Source: an uncultured SAR86 cluster bacterium
Lineage (GTDB): Bacteria > Pseudomonadota > Gammaproteobacteria > Magnimaribacterales > Magnimaribacteraceae
Direction: 5' to 3'
Length of the DNA: 64,000 nucleotides
Assembly: GCA_902537425.1 (NCBI GenBank)
Contig: CACBBD010000001.1
Span: 62,001-126,000, forward strand
Positions 8,784-18,331 of the stretch are shown here, piece by piece. Each line of letters opens with the position of its first letter. Position 1 is the first letter of the stretch. The notes under the pieces were generated by a model. The model was not told the origin of the DNA. It worked only from the letters and a program-made list of their open reading frames with translations, and made no database searches. The position numbers and the translations under genes were made by a program.

Positions 8784-9983
8784 ATGAAACAAAATAGTAA
8801 AAACAATAAATTAAGAGGGGTATATGACAGCGTCATGTTACCCAATTATTCTCCCGCAAATTTCGTGCCGAAGAAAGCAGAGGGATCTCTTGTTTGGGAT
8901 CAAGATGATAAAGAATACATAGATTTTGGAGGAGGAATTGCCGTCAATTCCTTAGGGCATTCACACCCCTCTCTGATCAAGGCACTGACTGATCAGTCAA
9001 AAAAAATATGGCATCTTAGTAATTACTTAACAAATGAACCAGCGATTAAATTAGCAAATAAACTAACTGAGTTAACTTTTGCAGAAAATATTTTTTTTAG
9101 TAATTCGGGATCAGAGGCTAATGAAGCTGCTGTAAAAATAGCCAGAAAATATCACTCTTCGAGAAATGAAAATAGAAATGAAATAGTTTCTTTTCAAAAC
9201 TCTTTTCATGGAAGATCCCTTTTAAATATCTCTCTAGGAAGTTCTGAAATGCACAGGAATGGATTCGAACCCTTAATGCCTGGAATCAAACACGGAACAT
9301 TTAATGACTTATCATGTTTAGAAGAGCTTATTACTGATCAAACTGCAGCCGTTATTCTTGAACCAGTTCAAGGAGAGGCTGGGGTCTTCAAAGCGACAAA
9401 TGACTTTATGACAAAACTCAATGAGGTGACATCTGAAAAAGGTGCTCTTCTAATAATTGACGAAGTACAAAGTGGAGTTGGGAGAATGGGAAGCCTCTAT
9501 GGATACATGAACTATGGCATTCAACCCGACATAGTGACATCCGCCAAGGGATTAGGTGGTGGAATACCTATTGGGGCCACACTAACGACAAAAGTTATTG
9601 GCGAGAGTATGCAGCCAGGCACTCATGGCTCAACCTTTGGAGGCAATCCAATTGCCTGTGCAGTCGCTCATGAAGTATTAAATATAGTAAGTGATGAAAA
9701 ATTTCTTAATGATGTCAATGAAAAGGAGAAATTATTTTTAAATCTTTTATCTGAGTTAGAGAGTCAGGGAGTCTTCTCAGATATAAGGTCGGCGGGATTA
9801 TGGATTGGTTGCGATTTAGTAGATAAAAGTGCTAATGAAGTATTAGATCAAGCATATGAACAAGGTTTAATATTAGTTTCCGCTGGTTCAAATTGCCTTA
9901 GGCTAGCTCCTGCTCTAAATATCCCGAATTCGGAAATAGAAAAAGGTGTTGAGATATTAAAACAAGTTTTATTAGGGGAATAA
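8784..9983 (+). CDS. argD: Acetylornithine/succinylornithine-type aminotransferase
   Basis: PLP-dependent class III aminotransferase of 399 residues. In arginine synthesis such an enzyme makes N-acetylornithine; close paralogues act on succinylornithine or succinyl-diaminopimelate. Visible are the ArgD-type start LPNYSPANFVPKKAEGS, GGIAVNSLGH, IDEVQSGVGRMG and the PLP lysine (about Lys255) in SAKGLGGG. An aldo/keto reductase starts one base after its stop, so they share a transcript. No other arg genes are in the window, so the exact substrate is open; the family is firm. Confidence 0.85.
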   Translation: MKQNSKNNKLRGVYDSVMLPNYSPANFVPKKAEGSLVWDQDDKEYIDFGGGIAVNSLGHSHPSLIKALTDQSKKIWHLSNYLTNEPAIKLANKLTELTFAENIFFSNSGSEANEAAVKIARKYHSSRNENRNEIVSFQNSFHGRSLLNISLGSSEMHRNGFEPLMPGIKHGTFNDLSCLEELITDQTAAVILEPVQGEAGVFKATNDFMTKLNEVTSEKGALLIIDEVQSGVGRMGSLYGYMNYGIQPDIVTSAKGLGGGIPIGATLTTKVIGESMQPGTHGSTFGGNPIACAVAHEVLNIVSDEKFLNDVNEKEKLFLNLLSELESQGVFSDIRSAGLWIGCDLVDKSANEVLDQAYEQGLILVSAGSNCLRLAPALNIPNSEIEKGVEILKQVLLGE

Positions 9984-9984
9984 T

Positions 9985-10953
9985 ATGAAATATAGAAACT
10001 TAGGCAAATCGGGTCTGAAAGTTTCAGAACTATCATTCGGATCATGGGTAACTTTCAACAAACAAGTAGATACCAAGCTTGCTGAATCGATGTTTGGAAC
10101 TTGCCTAGATGCTGGTGTTAACTTCTTTGATAATGCTGAAGGATACGAAAGAGGAGAATCTGAAATTGTAATGGGAAAGGCATTAAAAGCCCTAACAAAT
10201 CCTAGAGACTCTTATTGCGTTTCTTCAAAGGTATTCTTTGGAGCGAAAGAAAATCCATTACCAACTCAAATCGGTCTTAGCAGAAAGCATATAACCGAAG
10301 CCTGTCATCAAGCATTAGAAAGACTACAAGTAGATTATCTTGATCTCTTTTTCTGTCATAGGGCCGACCCTGATACACCGATAGGTGAAACTGTATGGGC
10401 GATGCATAATCTAGTTACCCAAGGTAAAGTTTTGTATTGGGGAACTTCAGAGTGGACTGCTGAAGAAATTACAGAAGCGTACGAATTTGCTTTTACGAAT
10501 CACTTAACTCCTCCTTCTATGGAGCAACCACAATATAACCTGCTCGATAGAAATAGATTTGAAAACGAATACGCACAACTCTACGAGAAGTATGGTCTTG
10601 GCACCACTATCTGGTCTCCATTAGCTTCTGGTGCTTTAACAGGAAAATATCTTGATGGTATTCCAGAGGGCTCAAGAGCAACCTTATCCGGTTATGAATG
10701 GCTCAAAAAAAGTATGGTAGAGTCTGATCGAGGTCAGGAGAGGATGGGAAGAGTCACAAAGATAGCTCCTATTGCAGAAAAGCTAAATATCAGTATGTCA
10801 AAACTTGCTATAGCCTGGTGTTTGCTAAATAAAAACGTCTCGACTGTAATCTTAGGAGCCTCCAAACTTGAGCAATTAAAAGAAAATCTGGAGAGTACCG
10901 AAGTTATTCCTTTAATTGATGAGAATATACAAAAAGAATTATTATCTATTTAA
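9985..10953 (+). CDS. Aldo/keto reductase (Kv-beta/YghZ-like)
   Basis: NADPH-dependent carbonyl reductase on a TIM barrel, 322 residues. The catalytic tetrad contexts are present: Asp and Tyr in FFDNAEGYERGESE, Lys in SSKVFF and His in FCHRADPDTP. RNLGKSGLKVSELSFGSW at the N-terminus is typical of the potassium-channel beta subunit-like subfamily, which often reduces methylglyoxal or other aldehydes. It is co-transcribed with the aminotransferase (one-base gap) and overlaps the convergent thioesterase gene by 4 bases. Substrate unknown. Confidence 0.87.
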   Translation: MKYRNLGKSGLKVSELSFGSWVTFNKQVDTKLAESMFGTCLDAGVNFFDNAEGYERGESEIVMGKALKALTNPRDSYCVSSKVFFGAKENPLPTQIGLSRKHITEACHQALERLQVDYLDLFFCHRADPDTPIGETVWAMHNLVTQGKVLYWGTSEWTAEEITEAYEFAFTNHLTPPSMEQPQYNLLDRNRFENEYAQLYEKYGLGTTIWSPLASGALTGKYLDGIPEGSRATLSGYEWLKKSMVESDRGQERMGRVTKIAPIAEKLNISMSKLAIAWCLLNKNVSTVILGASKLEQLKENLESTEVIPLIDENIQKELLSI

Positions 10954-11411
10954 ATCTTTAGTCTTAACTCAAAGTCTACATCTCCCGTAGCTGAGTGTTC
11001 ATCCAGCATTCCATTAAGATGCTGAATCATTTCATCTTTCATCTCACAGGATCTTCGTGTACTCATATCGACATTGACCAAAATATTTTCTGTTATTGCA
11101 GAAACCTCACCGGACTCATTAAGAATAACCCCTCCATAATGGATTAATTTTGGTTTGATCGCAAAGTACCTAAAACAAGGCAAAGCAATTTCACCTTTTT
11201 TCATCTCTTTCAAATATCTTATATTCATTTCTAGAGTAAAGAATGAATAACCTTCCTTGAAGTAATCAGAGTTAAACCCTAAATTAGAATAAAAAGGAAA
11301 CTCATCTTCAAAAATTTGAGCATAATAGATTACGTTCATATGACCGTTAAGATCACACATTTCTTCGGTGATAGTTACCTCATTACCTAAAGATGGAAAT
11401 TTTTCTTTCAT
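10950..11411 (-). CDS. Hotdog-fold acyl-CoA thioesterase (4HBT-like)
   Basis: A single-hotdog thioesterase of the 4-hydroxybenzoyl-CoA thioesterase group, with the active-site motif DLNGHMNVIYYAQ near residue 20. The open frame reaches a TTG at 11423, but the ATG at 11411 is preceded at good spacing by GGAG (11417-11420), so I use the ATG, giving 153 residues. It lies 37 bases downstream of parC on the same strand and may be read through from it. Substrate unknown; family reasonably sure. Confidence 0.78.
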   Translation of the reverse strand: MKEKFPSLGNEVTITEEMCDLNGHMNVIYYAQIFEDEFPFYSNLGFNSDYFKEGYSFFTLEMNIRYLKEMKKGEIALPCFRYFAIKPKLIHYGGVILNESGEVSAITENILVNVDMSTRRSCEMKDEMIQHLNGMLDEHSATGDVDFELRLKI

Positions 11412-11448
11412 TGATTTCTCCAATTAAAAGTATATTTCTTTTTTAAAA

Positions 11449-13695
11449 TTAAGACTGTAAGTTTTCTGGAGTGACTACCTCAACTTTATCGACTTTTCTA
11501 AAGCCTTTCGGTAAGAAGTTTCCTCTTCGTCCTCTGTTGCCATAAAAATTTTCTAAATCCTTGAACTTAATTGTGAAATGTCGTTTTCCACTTATCAACT
11601 TTAACTCCCTGCCTTCACTTATTACAGCCAACTCTTGTAAAAATTCTTCACCAGATTCAAAGTTTGCTTTTGGAATTCCAATAATTTTATTACCTTTACC
11701 TCTGGCTAATTGAGGTAATTCAGAATGAGGAAAGACTAGCATACGACCTTGATTTGATATGGCAGCTAGCACATCTTTTTCATCTTCTATTAGTTTGGGA
11801 ATCAAAACTTTTGCATTCTCTTGAACCCGTATTGCAGCTTTTCCAGATTTATTTTTGGTTTGCAAGTCTCCAAGATTTGCTAAGAATCCATATCCTGACG
11901 AAGTTGCTAAGACAATCTTTTCTTCGATTGTTCCAGAAATTACTCCCATGAAAGTTTCACCGGATTCTGCATTTAATCTTCCAGAAAGGGGTTCCCCTTG
12001 TCCTCTTGCAGATGGAAGTGAATGACAAGGTAACGTGTACGCCTTACCTTTTGAATCAAAGAATACAGCATTCTGATTGTTTCTCGATAAGGCTGATGAA
12101 AAATAACTATCCCCTTCCCTATAATTCAAAGATTCTGGATCAATTTCATGTCCTTTTGCAGCCCTTATCCAGCCTCTTTCTGACAAAACAACCGTAACTG
12201 GATCAGACGATATCAATTCTGTTTCATCGAAAGCGGAAGCTTCCTCTCTTGTGACTATAGGACTGTTCCTTTGATCTCCATAAATCTCTGCATCAGCTTT
12301 CAACTCTTTTTTGATTAAAGTCTTGAGGCGAGTTTTGGAACCTAATAACTTTTCTAAATCTTTCCTCTCGGAGTCAAGATTACTCTGTTCTTCTTTTATT
12401 TTTATTTCTTCAAGCTTCGCAAGTTGTCTCAGTCTTATCTCTAAAATAGCATCAACTTGGACTACGCTTAATTTAAACTTTTTCTGTAATACTTTCTTCG
12501 GGTCATCTTCATTTCTGATGATATCAATCACCTCTTCGATATTTAGATAGATAACTAGAAGACCCTCAAGTATATGAAGTCTATCTAAAACCCAATCCAA
12601 CCTATATTGAAGTCTTCTCGTTACTGTTTGAGATCTAAATTTTAGCCATTCTTTTAGAACAAGCTTAATATCTCTTGTCTGAGGTTTACCATTAAGGCCA
12701 ATAAGATTCATATTTACCCTATAGTTCTTTTGAAGATCTGTTGTGGCAAACAAATGTTTCATAACTGCATCTTTATCAACTCTGTTAGATTTCGGTACTA
12801 GCACTAATCTAGTAGGGTTCTCTTCATCGCTCTCATCTCTTAAATCTACTATCATGGGAAGCTTCTTTGCATCCATTTGAAGTGCTATTTGTTCCAATAT
12901 CTTTGAACTTGATGTTTGATGAGGCAAGGCAGTAATGACAATTTCACCATTTTCAATACTATAAGTAGACCTCATTCTTACAGACCCTCTACCGGATTGA
13001 TAAATTTCTTTGAGTTCTTCTTCAGATGAAATTATTTCAGCTTGAGTCGGGAAATCAGGTCCGGGAATAATTTTATAAAGTTCTTCAACAGAAACTTTAG
13101 GTTCATCCAGGATTTTAATACATGCGTTTACAACTTCATTTAGGTTGTGAGGAGGTATGTCAGTTGCCATTCCGACAGCTATGCCTGTAGCGCCATTCAA
13201 TAATAGATTTGGTAACCTCGCTGGTAATACAGTAGGTTCTAGAAGTGTTCCATCGAAATTACTATCCCAATCTACAGTACCTTGCCCAAGCTCTTCCAAA
13301 AGACTTTTCGCATATGGCGAGAGACGGCACTCGGTATATCTCATTGCAGCAAAAGATTTTGGATCATCTATGGAGCCCCAATTGCCTTGACCATCAATAA
13401 GAGGATATCTGGTCGAGAAAGATTGAGATAGAAGGACCATTGCTTCGTAAGCGGCAGTATCGCCATGAGGATGAAATTTACCTATTACATCTCCTACCGT
13501 CCTCGCACTCTTTTTATATTTAGCTGCTGAACTTAGACCTAACTCAGACATAGCATAGATAATTCTCCTTTGTACAGGTTTAAGTCCATCACCTATATGG
13601 GGTAAAGCTCGATCAAGGATGACGTACATTGAGTAATCAAGGTATGCCTTCTCGCTAAACTGACTTAAAGATTGCTGTTCAAGTTTTTCAGACAT
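11449..13695 (-). CDS. parC: DNA topoisomerase IV subunit A
   Basis: Cleavage-religation subunit of topoisomerase IV, which decatenates replicated chromosomes. It has 748 residues, like other gammaproteobacterial ParC and unlike longer GyrA. The catalytic tyrosine is Tyr120 in AMRYTE, the same number as in E. coli ParC. The quinolone-determining region reads [10 protein letters not shown], with Thr at position 80 where E. coli has Ser and the conserved Glu at 84. The C-terminal domain has degenerate beta-pinwheel repeats and lacks a GyrA box. It overlaps the end of parE by 8 bases, so the two are translated together. Confidence 0.96.
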   Translation of the reverse strand: MSEKLEQQSLSQFSEKAYLDYSMYVILDRALPHIGDGLKPVQRRIIYAMSELGLSSAAKYKKSARTVGDVIGKFHPHGDTAAYEAMVLLSQSFSTRYPLIDGQGNWGSIDDPKSFAAMRYTECRLSPYAKSLLEELGQGTVDWDSNFDGTLLEPTVLPARLPNLLLNGATGIAVGMATDIPPHNLNEVVNACIKILDEPKVSVEELYKIIPGPDFPTQAEIISSEEELKEIYQSGRGSVRMRSTYSIENGEIVITALPHQTSSSKILEQIALQMDAKKLPMIVDLRDESDEENPTRLVLVPKSNRVDKDAVMKHLFATTDLQKNYRVNMNLIGLNGKPQTRDIKLVLKEWLKFRSQTVTRRLQYRLDWVLDRLHILEGLLVIYLNIEEVIDIIRNEDDPKKVLQKKFKLSVVQVDAILEIRLRQLAKLEEIKIKEEQSNLDSERKDLEKLLGSKTRLKTLIKKELKADAEIYGDQRNSPIVTREEASAFDETELISSDPVTVVLSERGWIRAAKGHEIDPESLNYREGDSYFSSALSRNNQNAVFFDSKGKAYTLPCHSLPSARGQGEPLSGRLNAESGETFMGVISGTIEEKIVLATSSGYGFLANLGDLQTKNKSGKAAIRVQENAKVLIPKLIEDEKDVLAAISNQGRMLVFPHSELPQLARGKGNKIIGIPKANFESGEEFLQELAVISEGRELKLISGKRHFTIKFKDLENFYGNRGRRGNFLPKGFRKVDKVEVVTPENLQS

Positions 13696-15574
13696 TAGCT
13701 AAGTTTCCTTTATCTTCAAGCCATTCTTTTCTATCTTGAGACCTCTTTTTTGATAGCAACATATCAACCATTTGAGATGATTTATCTCCATTTTTAACTG
13801 TAAGTTGAACCAGTCTTCTTGCTCCAGGCAACATAGTAGTCTCTCTCAGTTGGGAAGCATTCATTTCTCCTAGACCTTTAAATCTTTGAACTTCTATTTT
13901 TGTCCTTTTATTTTTCTTCTGTAATTCATCCACCAATTTATCTTTTTCTGGATCATCTAAAGCGTAATACACATCTTTCCCTTGATCAATTCTGTAGAGA
14001 GGTGGCATCGAAACGAAGACTCTTCCTGCTTCTACTAAAGGTCGGAAATGCTTCAAGAAAAGAGCACATAATAAAGTGGCAATATGTAGTCCATCCGAAT
14101 CTGCATCAGCTAAAATACAAACTTTGCCATATCTGAGTCCATCTAAATTATTGCTTCCGGGTTCAACGCCAAGAGCGATTGCAATGTTATTGACCTCTTG
14201 AGATGCTAATACTTCACTTACGTCTACTTCCCAAGTATTCATAATTTTGCCTTTGAGTGGGAGAATAGCTTGGAAGTTTCTGTCTCTTGCCCTTTTGGCA
14301 GATCCGCCAGCTGACTCTCCCTCCACTAAAAATAGTTCTCCTTGCTCTGGATCATCACTAGTACAGTCAGTTAATTTTCCTGGTAATGCGGGTCCTGATA
14401 CTATTTTTTTTCTATCAACTTTCTTATTGCTCTTTTGTCTAGCTTGAGCATTAGCAATACATATTTCTGCAATAGTTTCACCTTCTTCTGTATGTTGATT
14501 GAGCCAAAGACTGAAAGAGTCTTTAATAATCTGTGAAGAAATATTTGTGAATTCTTTAGATGATAATCTCTCCTTGGTCTGACCAGTAAATTGAGGATCT
14601 TTTACTTTTGCCGAGATTATGGAACTACAGTTTAGCCAAATATCATCAGCCGTTAATTTAACACCTCTGGGAATTAAGCTCCTAAAATCACAAAACTCTT
14701 TTAGAGCTTCAGTAAGTCCTGATCTAGTGCCATTTACATGAGTCCCTCCCTGAGAAGTAGGAATTAAGTTAACATAACTCTCAGATATAGGATCAGCTAT
14801 TCCTTGTACCCATTGTAGTGCCCACGTAAGACCTCCATCATCTGAAAGATACTCACCTTCAAAAGGATCTGAAGGAACTACTTCCCCTCCTTGATTTGAA
14901 GCAGCTAGATAAGAGGCGAGTCCGTCTACAAAACACCAACTTTCTGAATTTCCTGTATTTTCATCAAAAAAAGAAATCTTTAAACCCGGCGATAGAACTG
15001 CTTTGGCCTTTAAGGCTGCAGTTAGTTGAGATACAGATATTTTAGCATTATCAAAATACTGTGGATCAGCTAAAAAAGTCACCTTAGTGCCAGTGTTCTT
15101 TTGTCCCACGCTATCGATAGTTTTGAGATCTATCTTTTTTTCACTATCTTCAAATCTTATTGAATATTTTTTTCCATCTCTTTTTATTTCTGCTTCCAGA
15201 TAGAGTGACAGAGCATTAACAACAGAGACGCCAACTCCGTGAAGGCCTCCTGAGAATTTATAATCTTCATTAGAAAACTTTGCCCCAGCATGTAGCCTAG
15301 TAAATATCAATTCAACCGCAGGTATACCTTCATCAGGATGAATATCAACCGGCATACCTCTTCCGTCATCCTCTACACTCAAAGATCCATCTTTGAACAA
15401 ACAAACACTGATCTTAGATGCAAAGCCTCCAAGAGCTTCGTCAATACTATTGTCTATTACTTCAAGAGCTAGGTGATTTGGACGAGATGTCTCGGTGTAC
15501 ATGCCCGGCCTTTTTTTGACAGGATCAAGCCCAGAAAGGACTTCAATTGACTTTGCAGTATATTCTCTTGCCAT
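13688..15574 (-). CDS. parE: DNA topoisomerase IV subunit B
   Basis: ATPase subunit of topoisomerase IV, 628 residues, the usual ParE length and shorter than GyrB. The GHKL ATP site ([29 protein letters not shown]) comes first, then the transducer domain, then the TOPRIM metal-binding residues EGESAGG and DADSDG. Together with the overlapping parC it makes a complete topoisomerase IV operon. It is divergent from the GH43-like gene, with about 70 bases of AT-rich promoter DNA before the next small reading frame. Confidence 0.96.
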   Translation of the reverse strand: MAREYTAKSIEVLSGLDPVKKRPGMYTETSRPNHLALEVIDNSIDEALGGFASKISVCLFKDGSLSVEDDGRGMPVDIHPDEGIPAVELIFTRLHAGAKFSNEDYKFSGGLHGVGVSVVNALSLYLEAEIKRDGKKYSIRFEDSEKKIDLKTIDSVGQKNTGTKVTFLADPQYFDNAKISVSQLTAALKAKAVLSPGLKISFFDENTGNSESWCFVDGLASYLAASNQGGEVVPSDPFEGEYLSDDGGLTWALQWVQGIADPISESYVNLIPTSQGGTHVNGTRSGLTEALKEFCDFRSLIPRGVKLTADDIWLNCSSIISAKVKDPQFTGQTKERLSSKEFTNISSQIIKDSFSLWLNQHTEEGETIAEICIANAQARQKSNKKVDRKKIVSGPALPGKLTDCTSDDPEQGELFLVEGESAGGSAKRARDRNFQAILPLKGKIMNTWEVDVSEVLASQEVNNIAIALGVEPGSNNLDGLRYGKVCILADADSDGLHIATLLCALFLKHFRPLVEAGRVFVSMPPLYRIDQGKDVYYALDDPEKDKLVDELQKKNKRTKIEVQRFKGLGEMNASQLRETTMLPGARRLVQLTVKNGDKSSQMVDMLLSKKRSQDRKEWLEDKGNLANV

Positions 15575-15641
15575 TTGGTTTTGGCATATTATAACCTCTG
15601 GGTAGCAAACTGAGTGACTAGAAATTAAATATTATTTAGAG

Positions 15642-15704
15642 ATGAAGATTTATTTATTACTATCAATCATAGGATTATTATTAAGCTTCATTGAAAAAGA
15701 ATAA
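15642..15704 (+). other. Short hydrophobic reading frame, possible detached N-terminus of the next gene
   Basis: A 20-codon frame beginning with ATG encodes a very hydrophobic peptide (MKIYLLLSIIGLLLSF) and ends at a TAA inside the start region of the next gene. Removing one A from the AAAAA run at 15695-15699 would join it in frame to the GH43-like protein and give that protein a membrane anchor or signal-like N-terminus. It may therefore be a frameshifted 5' end, an assembly indel, or a chance frame. Confidence 0.25.
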
Positions 15705-16692
15705 TGTGAAAATAAAAATTACTCGTTTTGTTGATGAACCAATAATACCTCCATTTCTTGATCAGGAGATCGGCTCTAATATAAATGGTCCTTCTTTAAT
15801 AAGAGCACCTGATTGGATTGAAGGCTTAGGAAAATACTATTTGTACTTTGCAGATCATAAAGGAGATAACATTAAACTTGCCTATTCAGATAAACTTGAA
15901 GGTCCCTGGAAGATCTTAAGTGGAGGGACATTAAAACTCGAGAATTCATATTTTTTAAATGAAAAACCATCCATTCCTGATGATTTCAATGTTAATGACT
16001 TGGGAGATAGAGATGCCCATGATGATCTTATCGCACACATACCAACGAAAATTGATGACATGACCATTCCTCATATTGCTTCACCAGATGTCCATGTTGA
16101 TCAAACTAATCAGAGAATAATCCTGTATTTTCATGGATTAGATGATTTTGGCCTCCAGAAGACAAGAGTAGCCACATCCAAAGATGGAATTAATTTTGTA
16201 GCAAATAAGAAAATAGTTGGATGGCCTTATTTTAGAAAATTTGCATATAAAGGTAAAAATTATGCGATATCTATGCCCGGCGTTATATATAAAAATACTG
16301 GAGATATAGAAGATTTCACTGTTATTAATCAAATAATGGAAACAGAAACGAGGCACAGCGCAGTGATGGTTAATGGAGATGAATTACTTGTCTTTCACAC
16401 AAGAAAGGGAGACAAACCAGAACGTATACTTCTCTCGAAAATTGACCTTTCACTTCCATCAAATCTGTGGAAAGCTTCTACACCGATCGAGGTTCTTAGA
16501 CCTGAGAAGATTTGGGAGGGTGCTTTGTTACCAAACTATGAATCTGTTGAAAGCGCAATAAATATTCCAGTTAATCAGCTTCGAGATCCAGCAATTTTTT
16601 TAGAAGACGGTAAAAACTATCTACTTTATTCTCTAAGAGGGGAGAATGGTATAGGAATAGTCCAATTTTCTATTGAAAATTCTAAAAAGTAG
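15691..16692 (+). CDS. GH43-like five-bladed beta-propeller protein
   Basis: A 333-residue protein resembling the glycosyl hydrolase 43/levansucrase-type five-bladed propeller. The repeated blade pattern is seen in RAPDWIEGLGKYYLYFADH, KLAYSDKLEGPW, and near the end RDPAIFLEDGKNYLLYS. Catalytic acids are not securely identifiable and no sugar-binding module is attached, so activity is unproven. The only in-frame starts are a TTG (15691) or a GTG (15706), both weak, which fits a disturbed 5' end (see the hydrophobic frame just upstream). It is divergent from parE. It could act on a surface or intracellular glycan; the family match is moderate. Confidence 0.65.
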   Translation: MKKNNVKIKITRFVDEPIIPPFLDQEIGSNINGPSLIRAPDWIEGLGKYYLYFADHKGDNIKLAYSDKLEGPWKILSGGTLKLENSYFLNEKPSIPDDFNVNDLGDRDAHDDLIAHIPTKIDDMTIPHIASPDVHVDQTNQRIILYFHGLDDFGLQKTRVATSKDGINFVANKKIVGWPYFRKFAYKGKNYAISMPGVIYKNTGDIEDFTVINQIMETETRHSAVMVNGDELLVFHTRKGDKPERILLSKIDLSLPSNLWKASTPIEVLRPEKIWEGALLPNYESVESAINIPVNQLRDPAIFLEDGKNYLLYSLRGENGIGIVQFSIENSKK

Positions 16693-16696
16693 CTAT

Positions 16697-16735
16697 TTCA
16701 CAGCTTTTTCACAATATATTCACAGGAATTATAGA
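16697..16735 (+). promoter_or_regulatory. Three TTCACA boxes at exact 11-bp spacing with an embedded promoter
   Basis: TTCACA occurs at 16697, 16708 and 16719, one DNA helical turn apart and on the same face. The middle copy can serve as a -35 (5 of 6 to TTGACA) with TATAGA at 16730-16735 as -10, spacer 16. A perfect 10-bp palindrome ATGATATCAT follows at 16751-16760. The array sits upstream of the 39-residue membrane protein gene. The boxes also resemble relaxed DnaA boxes, but the binding protein is unknown. Confidence 0.5.
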
Positions 16736-16766
16736 CTTACATCATTCAAAATGATATCATCGAAAT

Positions 16767-16886
16767 ATGGAAAAAATTGAAAAAACAGCAAGAAAAGTGT
16801 CAGAAGTAATATTGCCTACGCTTTACCTAGCACCTTTGGTTCTAGGAGCTTATGGATTTATATCTTTTGTTCAATGGACAAGCTAA
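16767..16886 (+). CDS. 39-residue single-span membrane protein
   Basis: A small gene with a charged N-terminus (about 12 residues rich in Lys, Glu and Arg) and one long hydrophobic segment (about residues 14-36, VILPTLYLAPLVLGAYGF), ending in QWTS. It is preceded by a plausible promoter and a phased hexamer array, and its last 4 bases overlap the 3' end of the convergent gene. There is no strong ribosome-binding site. The clean amphiphilic-then-hydrophobic design supports a real microprotein, probably an inner-membrane regulator or small subunit. I do not recognise a family. Confidence 0.5.
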   Translation: MEKIEKTARKVSEVILPTLYLAPLVLGAYGFISFVQWTS

Positions 16887-17326
16887 TCTAGGCTTTGCTG
16901 CAGTAAACCAACTAAATCACTCACTTTTCTTCTATGATGCATAGACCTTAACAGCCCGTAGGCAGTTAATATTTCATTTTTTTTGCCACCACTCTCTAAA
17001 AACTCTACTTCTTTAGTCAACAGTGTCCTTAACTTCTGATTATTTTCATCTAGAAAGCTTATGGTTTCACTGTCAGAATCAGATGACTTAAAAACTTCTA
17101 ACTGATCTGCATTAATTCTTGAATGTGACAATAACCAATCAATGATGTCTTGATTCTCCTTATCTAACAAAGTACCAGCTCCGTCCACTTTCATGGCAGA
17201 GATTAAAATAAGGGCGCCCCATGAACCTAAACGAGATCTCTCATATTCATCCTCAATGAGTGGGCTAAATCTATTAAGTATTTCTTGAGCAGCATTTAAT
17301 AGAGCTATATTGATATCTGGTTTCAT
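16883..17326 (-). CDS. Conserved hypothetical protein, partner of APH-type kinase (DUF6285-like)
   Basis: A 147-residue, mainly helical, soluble protein with no signal peptide or membrane span. Length, helix pattern and position immediately after an APH-family kinase are reminiscent of DUF6285 proteins, which co-occur with such kinases and acyl-CoA dehydrogenases; this match is by memory and weak. Its ATG overlaps the kinase stop codon (ATGA), so it is translationally coupled and likely forms a complex with, or regulates, the kinase. It is the last gene of a five-gene operon. Confidence 0.55.
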   Translation of the reverse strand: MKPDINIALLNAAQEILNRFSPLIEDEYERSRLGSWGALILISAMKVDGAGTLLDKENQDIIDWLLSHSRINADQLEVFKSSDSDSETISFLDENNQKLRTLLTKEVEFLESGGKKNEILTAYGLLRSMHHRRKVSDLVGLLQQSLD

Positions 17327-18327
17327 ATCTTACTTTCCAACGTATTCAAAATTATTTCTAAATGTATGTCACCAGGTATCCAGGCAGAAAATAAATTAAT
17401 AGGATCAATATTCTTTCCAGATTTAAACTCATTTCCAGCTGAAATCCATATAGCCATACCTTTGATTGCCGCAAAAAGTTCCCACCATTCCAGGTCTTTT
17501 TTATCAACTTTGTGAGCACTGGAGTTTTCCCAAACGTCAAGGGCTTCATCTCTTGGTATCAAATATGCTGGACGGTCTCTATCTTGCCAACTCCAAATTG
17601 GAGACAATGCCCAACCTAGGTCTTCTAAAGGATCACCTAAATGAGCCATTTCCCAGTCAAGAATACCGGTTATTTTATTCTTAAAATAAAGGAAATTACC
17701 GCTTCTATAGTCTCCATGAACCATGCAAATATTGTTAGATTCTTTAGGAGGATACTTATATAAATATCTTATTCCGGCATCTAATATTGGCTCTACTCCA
17801 ATTGAATCTTCTTCTATAACTTTTACCCATTTATCCAATTCAGTTTTCCAAAAAGGTTTATCCAGATCTTTAGCAAAAGCTTTAAAGATTTCGTTATCTA
17901 TTCTCTTTTTAGCTATTTCACCGAGAATTGACCAGAATTGAATGCCAATATCCTGTTCGTAAGGAGAGTAGCTATTTGGAGTAAAAGGATTTGCAGCTTC
18001 GCCATTCAACTCTCTCATCAACATGAAAGGAACATTGAATGTGGAATCATCTTCCGACATATCAATCAAGATTGGAACTGGAACATTGGATTTTTGAAAA
18101 GCAGAATAAGCTAAATATTCTATTCTTTGTTCAGTTTCTATAAGAGAGCTTTCTTGAGAAAGTCTTAAAATTAATCGTTCTTCACTGCCCAAACTATCTT
18201 TGAGTCTAATCTTATAAGTTTCTCGACTTGCTCCTCCAAAAATTCTTTCAAAACTCAGTAAAGAAAATTCTTTTTTAGATAGGTTGGAGTAATAAGAGAG
18301 GAAAGATTTAGAGAGTTTTTGAGACAT
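17323..18327 (-). CDS. Phosphotransferase family protein (APH/choline-kinase fold)
   Basis: A 334-residue kinase-fold enzyme that would phosphorylate a small hydroxylated molecule. The catalytic loop HGDYRSGNF and the metal-binding ILDWEMAHLGDPLEDLGW are intact. It is closest in pattern to the kinase half of ACAD10/ACAD11, which phosphorylates 4-hydroxyacyl-CoA, rather than to antibiotic kinases. In the operon it follows a P450 and an AttH-like gene; hydroxylation by the P450 followed by phosphorylation is an attractive but inferred order. The gap to the preceding gene is 4 bases, and it overlaps the following gene by 4. Confidence 0.82.
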   Translation of the reverse strand: MSQKLSKSFLSYYSNLSKKEFSLLSFERIFGGASRETYKIRLKDSLGSEERLILRLSQESSLIETEQRIEYLAYSAFQKSNVPVPILIDMSEDDSTFNVPFMLMRELNGEAANPFTPNSYSPYEQDIGIQFWSILGEIAKKRIDNEIFKAFAKDLDKPFWKTELDKWVKVIEEDSIGVEPILDAGIRYLYKYPPKESNNICMVHGDYRSGNFLYFKNKITGILDWEMAHLGDPLEDLGWALSPIWSWQDRDRPAYLIPRDEALDVWENSSAHKVDKKDLEWWELFAAIKGMAIWISAGNEFKSGKNIDPINLFSAWIPGDIHLEIILNTLESKI

Positions 18328-18331
18328 ATAC

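Noticed and set aside
16684-16709. Terminator after the GH43-like gene
   Set aside because: Only a 4-bp AGCT stem before a short T-run; better explained as part of the TTCACA array.
16697-16724. DnaA-box cluster as a replication origin
   Set aside because: The boxes miss one or two consensus bases, no dnaA/dnaN/gidA genes are near, and the AT-rich unwinding region is too small; kept only as a regulatory array.
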